Below, piece by piece: positions 42,929-51,314 of a stretch of DNA of 64,000 bases; the first letter of the stretch is position 1, and the number at the start of each line of letters is the position of its first letter. The position numbers and the translations under genes are program-made. The notes under the pieces were generated by a model. It was not told the DNA's origin. It ran no database searches and worked only from the letters and a program-made list of their open reading frames with translations. This DNA comes from Gammaproteobacteria bacterium (GTDB lineage: Bacteria; Pseudomonadota; Gammaproteobacteria; Poriferisulfidales; Poriferisulfidaceae): positions 1 through 64,000 of the forward strand of contig JAPONY010000051.1 in the NCBI GenBank assembly GCA_026713705.1, given 5' to 3'.

Positions 42929-44656
42929 TCAGGACAAAATCATTTCGTTATGCGCCGCGCCCGGGGCGATCATCGGGAACACGTTCTCGCGCGGGTCGGT
43001 TATGAAATCGGCAAAGACCAGCCGGTCCTTGAGGCTAAGGATCTCGCGCAGAGCCGGCTCCACGTCTTTCGGCTTCTCGATCTTCATGCCGACATGCCCA
43101 TAGCTCTCCGCCAGTTTCACGAAGTCCGGCAACGCATCCATGTACGACATGGCGTAGCGGGAATCATAGAAGAAATCTTGCCACTGGCGAACCATCCCCA
43201 TATACCGGTTGTTCAGGTTGATGATCTTGATCGGCAGGCCGTATTGCCGGCAAGTCGACAGTTCCTGGATGCACATCTGGATACTCGCCTCGCCGGTCAC
43301 GCAGCACACCAATTCATCCGGATGGGCCAGTTGCACGCCCATCGCCGCCGGCAGCCCAAAACCCATCGTGCCAAGCCCGCCGGAATTGATCCAGCGTCGC
43401 GGTTGAGTGAATTTGTACAGTTGCGCCACCCACATCTGGTGTTGCCCCACGTCGGATGTCACGAACGCATCGCCGCCCGTCTGTTGGTACAGCTGATCCA
43501 GAACATACTGCGGCTTGATCTCTCCGTCCATGTCCTGTTGGTACGCAAAGGAATCCTTTTTCGCCCACTCACGGATTTGCCCCCACCACGGGGAAACGTC
43601 GGGCAGTGAATGCTTGCCGTCGCGCAACTCGTCCGTCAGTGCACGCAATACCTTTCGGGCATCGCCCACGACCGGGATATGCGCTCGGAAGTTCTTCGAG
43701 ATGGACGACGGATCGACATCCACGTGGATCACCTTGGCGTAGGGGCAGAAGCCATCCAGTCGCCCCGTAATCCGGTCGTCGAAGCGGGCTCCGACGGCAA
43801 TCAGGACATCGCTGTGGTGCATCGCCATGTTTGCTTCGTAAGAGCCGTGCATGCCCAGCATCTGGATGAACTGCGGGTCAGTGCCGGGGAAGGCACCAAG
43901 GCCCATCAGCGTGTTGGTGATGGGAAATCCGGTCAATCGCGTGAATTCGGCGAGTTCCTCATGGGCGCCGCTGGAAATCACCCCGCCGCCACTGTAGATG
44001 ATCGGGCGCTCGGCCTTCGCGATCAACTTGGCTGCCCGCTTAATCTGCCCCGCGTGCCCTTCCAGAGTTGGTTGGTAGGAGCGCATGTCCGGATCCTGCG
44101 GGTAGGAAAACACCCTGGACTGTTCCGTCACGTCCTTCGGGATATCCACCACCACCGGCCCCGGCCGCCCGGTCCCCGCGATATGAAACGCCCGCTTGAC
44201 CGCCAGCGGCAGATCCTCCACCTTCTTCACCAGAATGTTGTGCTTCACGCAAGGCCGCGTGATGCCGACGGTGTCGACTTCCTGGAAGGCGTCGTTGCCG
44301 ATCAGCGCAGTGCGCACCTGCCCGGTGAACACCACCAGCGGCACGGAGTCCATGTAAGCATCAGCAATACCGGTCACGGCGTTGGTCGCACCTGGACCGG
44401 AGGTCACCAGAACCACCCCGACTTTTCCGGTCGATTTGGCATAACCCTCGGCCGCATGTACCGCGCCTTGCTCGTGCCGGACCAGGATGTGATCCACTTC
44501 CTGTTGCTTGTGCAGTTCGTCGTAGATATGCAGCACGGCGCCGCCAGGGTAGCCGAACACGGTGGTGGCCCCTTCCTCAACTAGGCAGCGGATGAAGATC
44601 TCCGCGCCGTTCAGTTCCTGCGTCTCAGGATTCGAGCTTTGTTTCAAGTTGTCCAT
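42929..44656 (-). CDS. ilvB: Acetolactate synthase, catalytic (large) subunit
   Basis: A ThDP- and FAD-dependent enzyme that makes acetolactate and 2-aceto-2-hydroxybutyrate, the first common step of Val/Ile/Leu synthesis. The 575-residue chain starts MDNLKQSSNPETQELNGAEI at 44656; the ORF start at 44716 adds 20 residues of poor fit. Markers are the catalytic Glu region VFGYPGGAVLHIYDEL and HILVRHEQGAVHAAEGYAK, and the ThDP/Mg motif GEASIQMCIQELSTCRQYGLPIKIINLNN, where the first residues of the GDGxF-type motif read GEAS. This GDxS/GEAS variation is known among IlvB/IlvI-type subunits. The gene could equally be called ilvI. Confidence 0.95.
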   Translation of the reverse strand: MDNLKQSSNPETQELNGAEIFIRCLVEEGATTVFGYPGGAVLHIYDELHKQQEVDHILVRHEQGAVHAAEGYAKSTGKVGVVLVTSGPGATNAVTGIADAYMDSVPLVVFTGQVRTALIGNDAFQEVDTVGITRPCVKHNILVKKVEDLPLAVKRAFHIAGTGRPGPVVVDIPKDVTEQSRVFSYPQDPDMRSYQPTLEGHAGQIKRAAKLIAKAERPIIYSGGGVISSGAHEELAEFTRLTGFPITNTLMGLGAFPGTDPQFIQMLGMHGSYEANMAMHHSDVLIAVGARFDDRITGRLDGFCPYAKVIHVDVDPSSISKNFRAHIPVVGDARKVLRALTDELRDGKHSLPDVSPWWGQIREWAKKDSFAYQQDMDGEIKPQYVLDQLYQQTGGDAFVTSDVGQHQMWVAQLYKFTQPRRWINSGGLGTMGFGLPAAMGVQLAHPDELVCCVTGEASIQMCIQELSTCRQYGLPIKIINLNNRYMGMVRQWQDFFYDSRYAMSYMDALPDFVKLAESYGHVGMKIEKPKDVEPALREILSLKDRLVFADFITDPRENVFPMIAPGAAHNEMILS

Positions 44657-44878
44657 GCGATTGCTTAAAAGCCTCACGGAGAGCACGTCATGCCCTCGCG
44701 CGCTATTGTGCTCCAAAAGCCTTTATTTTTCAAATTGAAATGGCGATAAATACTTATTCCTCATCTAGAGAAAACGTTTCTTGTACTGCTTTGGTCAACC
44801 TATATACTCGGTTAACACTACACTTTATTTCTAACGGGCAAAAATCAAGCAGGTTCACCCTCTTACCAATAGCAGGTA

Positions 44879-46213
44879 TTATTCCTGATCAGGTATAGCA
44901 GCCCAACATTGAATCCATCTTTGTGTATCTGTACTTTCACCTGAATCAGCGCCATTAATTTCCACGTATAAATCCGGAGACCACTTTTGTTCCCATACTT
45001 TAATCGAAACCTTTTCTCCTGAGGCTTGTTCTTTTTCCGCCATCAGACTACACACCCACGTTTCATCCTTCGCTTGTGGACTGCGGAATCCATTCTCTTT
45101 TACATCAAAACCATCTTTGTACATTCTTTGCAACAACCCATTACGCATCTCAGCCTTTTCCCCGTCCATCCTTATTGCTGAGTCGGGAACCTCTTCCTGC
45201 ATAATTTCTTCTAAATTCCATGGAATATCTTCGAATCGAGTCTTGTCAGCATTCCATCGTATCCCGAGCCCAGACATCGTATTCCCTTTTGCGCGTTCAA
45301 TGAAGTACGCTAAGCTCGTTTGATTGCTGCTCTCGCGCAAACTTTTGATTCTTTCCAGCCATACACGCAACAAGTTTGCTAACCAGTCAGGATCAGCCGT
45401 CTCTTCTGGCGGTATCCCCCGATAGTCATTCCAAATCAATTGGGCAAATGCATTTAGCGGATGTCCGTGTTCTTCATACCATTTTTGCAAATCTCCTGTA
45501 CTATCAGCCGGTCTTCCATCGCTACTCTTGCGCCACAATCTTGGCTCCCGATATATTCTTTCCAGAATGTCTTCAAATTCCTTCAATAATTTCAGTTCGG
45601 GCATCCAAATTCTTTGCTTAGGGTGTTGTTGATGTGTCATCCACTGTACACATGCATCCCAAATAGCCAGCATGCAATCCACGCTATTGGGAGGGATTGG
45701 GCCTGGCTCGATTAGTGCATATCTCCATTGCTCATACCCCTTTCCTCCTGTCCCCGATACTTCTTTTAAGAACTTTTGCAAAGTCTTAATCCTTATGTAA
45801 TTGTGCAGTGACTGGAATCTTTTGTAATACTCGCTCAATACTCGCTTTGTTCTCTTGTCCATTTGCCCAAAAAGGCGGCTCAAATTGTGAGTGCGTAAGT
45901 TCGATTCTTCATCACTTAATAGGCATTCAATAGTTACCCCTCTTTCCATTGCAATCATGAATTTGAAACTCTGTTCAATTCCTGAATAGCCTGCAGCGAC
46001 AAATGCCCACCAGCTTGCTATTTGCGTTCCAGAATGTAGGTCCCATCCCCTTTCAGTTTTTTCGAATGCTTCTTGGCTTCTCTTTTGAGCACTTTTTAAT
46101 CGTTGAAATATTTCCCGCTGTTCATCCTGGGTCATCACATTTCCATTTTTTCTTTTACCTTTCGTCCTCTTGTGACGCGTGATCTTCAAGAGTATCGTCT
46201 TGAAAATTCTCAT
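44879..46213 (-). CDS. Unrecognised 444-residue protein, last gene of the defence operon
   Basis: I do not recognise a family with confidence. The start ATG overlaps the helicase stop (ATGA), so it is translated with the restriction genes and very likely belongs to their system. The first 25 residues are strongly basic. Residues ~60-145 are helical, and the pattern around GYSGIEQSFKFMI and RTHNLSRLF recalls HEPN-type domains (IE..LK... and a THxL helix), but the R-x4-6-H ribonuclease motif is not clear. The rest is Trp-rich (WMTHQQHPKQRIWMP, WLANLLRVWLERI, VKVWEQKWSP-like) with no metal-binding cluster or P-loop seen. Its GC content is visibly lower than in ilvB to its left. Possible roles are an accessory effector, a target-recognition factor or an immunity component. 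Confidence 0.7.
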   Translation of the reverse strand: MRIFKTILLKITRHKRTKGKRKNGNVMTQDEQREIFQRLKSAQKRSQEAFEKTERGWDLHSGTQIASWWAFVAAGYSGIEQSFKFMIAMERGVTIECLLSDEESNLRTHNLSRLFGQMDKRTKRVLSEYYKRFQSLHNYIRIKTLQKFLKEVSGTGGKGYEQWRYALIEPGPIPPNSVDCMLAIWDACVQWMTHQQHPKQRIWMPELKLLKEFEDILERIYREPRLWRKSSDGRPADSTGDLQKWYEEHGHPLNAFAQLIWNDYRGIPPEETADPDWLANLLRVWLERIKSLRESSNQTSLAYFIERAKGNTMSGLGIRWNADKTRFEDIPWNLEEIMQEEVPDSAIRMDGEKAEMRNGLLQRMYKDGFDVKENGFRSPQAKDETWVCSLMAEKEQASGEKVSIKVWEQKWSPDLYVEINGADSGESTDTQRWIQCWAAIPDQE

Positions 46214-49200
46214 ATTGCAGCACGCATGTTGGCCTGCGCCAACACTTCGATTGAATCATTAATTTCAGATACCTCTTCGACCATGCGATAACACCATCTA
46301 CCATGACGATCATCCGCATTGACAGCTCCAACCCAACGTTCTGCAGCTGCCCTCTTGATCTCTTTCAAGTCATCATAAAACAACTTAGTCTCCAAAATTA
46401 GAATCAATTCTGCATCAGTACACTTCAGCCGAACTAAGAAATCTGGAATGTAGTCATGCATTTCGCCGTTGTGAAAATAAGGAATGCCGAAGCCCATCCC
46501 CTCATTCTTAGCGAATGCCAAAACCTTGGGGTGGTTATCCAAACAGTAGGCCGCTTTCCGTTCAAGCCCGCTGTCCGGCACCACCGCATTGATGTGACTC
46601 TTGAGTACAGGATAAGGCTCCCGTTTGGAGTAGAAATCGACATCGCCCGTTGATCCCATTTCACGCTGCCGCTCACAGCGCGGCAACTCAGGAATATCTC
46701 CGGCAGACGCATCCGGCTTAATGTATTGACACAAAGTTTCAACAATCCATCCATAGTAAGGGGCAAGGAAAACATCTTTTTTATCAGAAGGATGAGAGGC
46801 AGTGACTTTCCGTTCAATGTACGCGCACACTATTGGGAACAATTGCTGGAACAGAATGTTTGGAGGCAATTGGCAGCTAGCCTCTTCCGCATAGAACTTG
46901 GCTAGGGTTCCGGTGAGCTCATAGGCTCTTTGCTGCAGGCGGGTTTGACGAAAGCTTTTTAGATCTACTCCGCGCAATTCCCCGGGTCCGCTGATCGAGG
47001 GGATTCCCGAATTGGATGGCAGGCCGGCTTTCATCTGTACCTCTGGCGGGATTTTCTCGGCATTGATACACACGGGGGGTATCTTCTTCATATCGCAACT
47101 TAGCCCAATTCTTATGCTTTGGTAATACCCTTCCACACGCGGAAAACTGATTGCCAGGTCTTGTCTGTCTGGTAGGGCATGGATGTGGTGCCGTGCAACT
47201 TTCTTCGGAGAGTCCCCTCCTTTTTTCACTTTGACCGTAAAGGCAGATAGCGGAACACCCAGTACTGTCGCGATTTCCTCGGGCAAGTGTCCGTTTTTGC
47301 CTATTTCGTAGGAAGTGCGCCGCAAGCCCCGTCCAATCACCTGTTCGCATAGCAACTGCGACATGAATGGGCGCAATCCGATTATGTGCGTCACCGTATT
47401 GCAATCCCAACCTTCGGTCAGCATCCCAACACTCACGATGCAACGGACGTCACGGCCTGGCGGATATTTCTCACGCCCCAGTTTGTCGGCCAATTCCACG
47501 AAACCCTCAGGGTATTGCTCTCTGCCTTGCCTGTCACGAGGCCAATTACCTCGGCCAATCGTGTCGAGCGTGTGCCGCATCCAACGGGTCTCGTCGGTTC
47601 TCGCGACGCCACTCTCAATCTCCACCTGCATATCCGAGTACACGCAGATGGTGTTTTCTTGATTCAGAGCATTCTTAAGTTCGGGCAGGCCAGCCCGTGG
47701 GATGGTCGGCGTTGGAGGCTGATCTTCGGCAATCCAGTCATACACGATGTTTGCCAGTTTTTTCGTCTTGCAGATGACGATCAGAACCGGCTGGTACGAA
47801 TCTTCCAGTTGACCCAGTTCCTGATGCAGGTCCTGCCACATGCCTCCCATCATGGCGATTGGAGTATGAGCGTATTTGAGGGTTGCTTCCGGCTTAGCGC
47901 CTGCCTTCTTCCCCCCACGCTCGGTCGCCGTGAGCTTTGGCAGTATCCATTTCCAGATGTTGAAATAACCAGGCACGGTGGCTCCGCTGGAGTCGCGTGC
48001 CGCAAGTTGCGGGATTTTCACCAGGCCAGATTCGATGGCGTCCTGCAAACCGAAGCTGCTCGCAGTCCATGGAAATATGCGGTTGGTGTTCGCACCTGCC
48101 TGACCCAAAAAGTACGGTGTAGCAGAAAAGTCCACGCAGAAATTTATGCCACGTAGATTATTGATCTTATCCAGCCCATCTACCCAGGTGGTCGCCTCTC
48201 TATAGTAGTACTCGGCGGCCTCGTCCTCTTCGTCGATAATGCCGTTACCTTCTCCAGAGGACTGTAGTCGGTAGGCATGGTGCGCCTCGTCATTGAGCAC
48301 GAGAATGTTCTTCTTGGAGCCGAGTTCCTTCTCCAATACGCGCCTCACCAAGGCGGCATCAGTTTCCATGTATTTCTCCGATTCAACCTCGACTTTTTTC
48401 AAACTGCCGCTTGAGTCGCGATGTTCGTTCCGCACTCGCAGCAGATTCAGCGCCTGTTGCTGGCGAAGGTGGTCCTCAGTCATGTATCGTTTGCCACGTG
48501 CCGTCATGGCCTTGTCGCCAATGAAAACAGTTTCCTTTACGAGAACGCGCTGACCCGCCTTGACCACCTTGCTGCCCCCCTGAGTGCTACGTGGCTCGAA
48601 TATGTGCCAGTTGGTAGTAAAAAATTTCCCTTTCGTCAAATCAGCCATCATGGCTGGTGGAACCAAGTCTCGGGTTTGGTAGATGCTCGCGTCTCCCCTT
48701 TGCGGGTTCAATTCTGCCAAGCGATCTCGGATAGTTACATTCGGACACACTACCAGGATGGCATCCGAAAACCTCGTGTCACCCTTGTTTGCCACCTTGT
48801 TCAATATGCTCCATGCCGTCAGCATGGCCATCACCGTAGTCTTGCCTGTGCCTGTGGCCATCTGGCAACAATACCTTTTGAAAGCCTTGAATCCGTCCCG
48901 CTGTTTTTTCTCCCCCATCTCCTCAAGCGGAATGTTGATGCCCTGCTGAAAATCCAGTCTGGCCTCGGTCAAGAAGATGATGGCTTCGGCCGCTTCCAGT
49001 TGGGCGAAGAACAACGGCTGCTCACGCCCTTCGCGCCGCCAGTATTTCAGCAGGTCCATGGTCGTGCGGCTCACCCCCCCCTCACCCTGCAGGGCATGGG
49101 GGCGCCAGTCAGCCAATCGTTGCCGAATCAGGGCGACTTGCTCTAATTTTATTTCATAACCGACATCCTGTTCCTCGTCGTCGTCTGCCACTTTTCCAGT

Positions 49201-49335
49201 CGGCAGGTACATGTAGGTCGGTTCGCGCCGGCTGTTGATTAACTCTGGTGGCTCGTGTTCATGGATTTTCCAATGCCGCGAGGGCTCTTCGTAGGGAGAG
49301 CTGATAATCGGCTCATTGACTTCGTGTGCAGGCAT
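46210..49335 (-). CDS. Type III-like DEAH helicase-nuclease (BPTD_3080-type restriction endonuclease)
   Basis: A 1041-residue superfamily 2 translocase fused to a nuclease, of the kind annotated as BPTD_3080 family restriction endonuclease. Visible motifs are Walker A MATGTGKTTVM (~159-169), DEAH in NDEAHHAY (349-352), SATP (404-407), and motif VI EQVIGRGLRR (~664-673). The last 90 residues hold a PD-(D/E)XK nuclease: YIPDFLVRL, then ILILETK. The translocase has a long insertion between motifs Ia and II. It should cut or translocate DNA when the partner methylase recognises unmodified sites. It starts within the stop codon of the ATPase gene (TAATG) and ends overlapping the 444-residue gene. 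Confidence 0.88.
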   Translation of the reverse strand: MPAHEVNEPIISSPYEEPSRHWKIHEHEPPELINSRREPTYMYLPTGKVADDDEEQDVGYEIKLEQVALIRQRLADWRPHALQGEGGVSRTTMDLLKYWRREGREQPLFFAQLEAAEAIIFLTEARLDFQQGINIPLEEMGEKKQRDGFKAFKRYCCQMATGTGKTTVMAMLTAWSILNKVANKGDTRFSDAILVVCPNVTIRDRLAELNPQRGDASIYQTRDLVPPAMMADLTKGKFFTTNWHIFEPRSTQGGSKVVKAGQRVLVKETVFIGDKAMTARGKRYMTEDHLRQQQALNLLRVRNEHRDSSGSLKKVEVESEKYMETDAALVRRVLEKELGSKKNILVLNDEAHHAYRLQSSGEGNGIIDEEDEAAEYYYREATTWVDGLDKINNLRGINFCVDFSATPYFLGQAGANTNRIFPWTASSFGLQDAIESGLVKIPQLAARDSSGATVPGYFNIWKWILPKLTATERGGKKAGAKPEATLKYAHTPIAMMGGMWQDLHQELGQLEDSYQPVLIVICKTKKLANIVYDWIAEDQPPTPTIPRAGLPELKNALNQENTICVYSDMQVEIESGVARTDETRWMRHTLDTIGRGNWPRDRQGREQYPEGFVELADKLGREKYPPGRDVRCIVSVGMLTEGWDCNTVTHIIGLRPFMSQLLCEQVIGRGLRRTSYEIGKNGHLPEEIATVLGVPLSAFTVKVKKGGDSPKKVARHHIHALPDRQDLAISFPRVEGYYQSIRIGLSCDMKKIPPVCINAEKIPPEVQMKAGLPSNSGIPSISGPGELRGVDLKSFRQTRLQQRAYELTGTLAKFYAEEASCQLPPNILFQQLFPIVCAYIERKVTASHPSDKKDVFLAPYYGWIVETLCQYIKPDASAGDIPELPRCERQREMGSTGDVDFYSKREPYPVLKSHINAVVPDSGLERKAAYCLDNHPKVLAFAKNEGMGFGIPYFHNGEMHDYIPDFLVRLKCTDAELILILETKLFYDDLKEIKRAAAERWVGAVNADDRHGRWCYRMVEEVSEINDSIEVLAQANMRAAI

Positions 49336-50993
49336 TACAGGTTGAAATGGTCCGCGACAGTATCCAGGGTCTCAATCACATTGGGATGGATTTCATCAGG
49401 CAGCATGGCCGAGGCAATCTCATCGTAGCGGGTGTAGGAAAAACCATGCAGCCCGGCCCGATCAAGAACAAGCGGCAGAATGTCGCGGCGGGCCTTCAGG
49501 GCTACCAGCGTAGCGTGATCGCCCAGAGGGTCATTGATCGCACTTTCGGGCAGGATGCCCTCCAAGGCTTTCTTCATGGATTGAATGGAGGCCAGGGGTG
49601 AATTCTCGCCCGCTGCCATCCCCACAAATCGAGCAAGAGAGTCAGGGTGCACCAAATAACTCTCAATTTCGTAACGAGCCCAGCACAATTTCAGAAGATT
49701 GCCTCCAGCCGCCTCCTGTCGGGCTGGAATGTTTTCATTACCATCCCGGTCAACGACCTGCACTCCTCGCATTCCCTCCTGAACCAGTAAAAGTGCATCG
49801 AAATGCTCTTGAGCCTTAATCCCTTTCCCTTGGCTTCGCATTTCAAACACCACCGGCTTCCAAAACGGTCGTTGCAGGAAATCCGCCAGTGGATGTTCTA
49901 GGGACGACGCCCATTCCATCAGGATGTTCAGGTCGGTCCGCCCTTCGACATAGAGGATTCGCTCTTTTTCCTGAGCCAGCAAAATATCCGTATTCGAAAG
50001 AATGGAAAGCGAGCGAATCAGTGACGACTTACCATCTTCGCTTGCCAATTTTCGAGGGTGCCCCAGCATAGCAAGCAGGTCTCTTGGCTCAACCGCATTG
50101 ATGACCGCGTCGGAGTGAGTGGCGATGATAAGTTGGGAATTGGATTTCCGCGCGATTTTCTTCAACTGTCCATATATTGTGTCCTGCAGAATCACATGCA
50201 GGTGCGCATCCGGCTCATCCAATAACAGGACACTACCCTTTTGCTGAATCAGAAAAGTCAGCAAAAGCAGTGCCTGAAGAAACCCGCTGCCTGCCGAATT
50301 GATGTCAAGCCTAACTCCATCGGGACTCTGCCGGTACTCGGCAAGGATATGCGCACCAGTATCATCCGGCGGCAGCAACTCGTAACCGAACATGCGCTCA
50401 ATTAAGCCTGTCAGACAATCCCATGCGTCTTGGTCGCTGCTGATTTCGGCTAAGAGGTTGCGCAAAACATCGCCGGATTTCCCTTGCCCTAGCAATTGGT
50501 TGATTTTCGGCCTCTGGTATACAGGCTCATCGACCCCTAGACCACTCACGGAGGGAACAAAAAACACCTGGTAAGAATCCTTCGCTTTCTTGAGAATTTC
50601 AAGTGTCACATCCTTGGACGGTCGGACATACACCTGTTCACTGCTGTCTCTCTCCACCTCTATGCAGATTGACCCCATATCGGTCGTAATGCCTAGTTCG
50701 ATCCTGTTCTGACCATTAAATTTCCCATCACTCCACAGTAGGTCAAAGTTCCGCAACGGGACGGAATAAAATGTCTGCCGCGTGACGGGAGCCTTGGCGT
50801 AGAAGCCTCCATGTTTCTGGAAATCGTTCAGTTCAAACCAACGCTCCAGCGCCAGCGACCATGTCGCGATGGCCTGAAGCAAAGTCGTTTTTCCGGAGTT
50901 GTTGGGTCCGGCAACAGCAAGATTACCTTCAAGATCAAATCTTTCCTCATGGAAACACTTGAAATTTCGAATGACGGCTTGGGTGATTTTCAT
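49335..50993 (-). CDS. OLD-like ABC-type ATPase with TOPRIM-like C-terminal domain
   Basis: A 552-residue protein. The N-terminal part is a RecF/SMC-like ATPase: NFKCFHEERFDLEGNLAVAGPNNSGKTTLL (Walker A ~29-37), the signature INSAGSGFLQALLLL (~231-245), Walker B VLLLDEPDAHLH (~255-266) and the switch IIATHSD (~289-295). A region of TOPRIM type follows: ILYVEGRTDLNIL with Glu350, then GVQVVDRDGNE with Asp415 and Asp417, the acid cluster of OLD nucleases. The order and spacing match OLD/PARIS-like defence proteins, here in one chain. It is coupled on both sides (ATGA with the small gene, TAATG with the helicase). It may sense phage or nick DNA; that is inference. Confidence 0.87.
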   Translation of the reverse strand: MKITQAVIRNFKCFHEERFDLEGNLAVAGPNNSGKTTLLQAIATWSLALERWFELNDFQKHGGFYAKAPVTRQTFYSVPLRNFDLLWSDGKFNGQNRIELGITTDMGSICIEVERDSSEQVYVRPSKDVTLEILKKAKDSYQVFFVPSVSGLGVDEPVYQRPKINQLLGQGKSGDVLRNLLAEISSDQDAWDCLTGLIERMFGYELLPPDDTGAHILAEYRQSPDGVRLDINSAGSGFLQALLLLTFLIQQKGSVLLLDEPDAHLHVILQDTIYGQLKKIARKSNSQLIIATHSDAVINAVEPRDLLAMLGHPRKLASEDGKSSLIRSLSILSNTDILLAQEKERILYVEGRTDLNILMEWASSLEHPLADFLQRPFWKPVVFEMRSQGKGIKAQEHFDALLLVQEGMRGVQVVDRDGNENIPARQEAAGGNLLKLCWARYEIESYLVHPDSLARFVGMAAGENSPLASIQSMKKALEGILPESAINDPLGDHATLVALKARRDILPLVLDRAGLHGFSYTRYDEIASAMLPDEIHPNVIETLDTVADHFNL

Positions 50994-51292
50994 TGGGAAA
51001 TTTCTTTGCGGTGAAGTATTCCGTCCGGACTTTCTGCAGCATACTCTGATCCATCAACCTTTTCGCAAGACACCGTATCCGGATTCTTCCACGGACTCAC
51101 CACAACATCCCGACCTAGACTTTGAGGTGTCGCAATATGGAATTCGTTTGATGCGATTTGACGTGCTTTGTTCTCATCGCTCGCCCGCACGATTAATTCC
51201 CCCTTGAATGTACTTGCGTTCCAATTCCTGCTCGCAGGGTCGATAGGCATCAACCTCCAGATGAATTTATCCTGCGCTATTTGCTGTGCCAT
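50990..51292 (-). CDS. Small protein (100 aa) of the defence operon
   Basis: I take the ATG at 51292 (MAQQIAQDKFIWRLMPID), which has a perfect AAGGAGG ribosome site 7 bases upstream; the ORF track start at 51310 is a TTG inside that site. The protein appears to be a small alpha/beta fold with the stretches FIWRLMPIDPASRNW, GELIVRASDENKARQIA and WKNPDTVSCEKV. The strong translation signal between the methylase and the ATPase suggests that it is made in larger amounts than its neighbours, such as a structural or regulatory subunit. I cannot name a family or function. Confidence 0.75.
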   Translation of the reverse strand: MAQQIAQDKFIWRLMPIDPASRNWNASTFKGELIVRASDENKARQIASNEFHIATPQSLGRDVVVSPWKNPDTVSCEKVDGSEYAAESPDGILHRKEISQ

Positions 51293-51314
51293 CTGCCTGC
51301 CTCCTTCCAACTGC

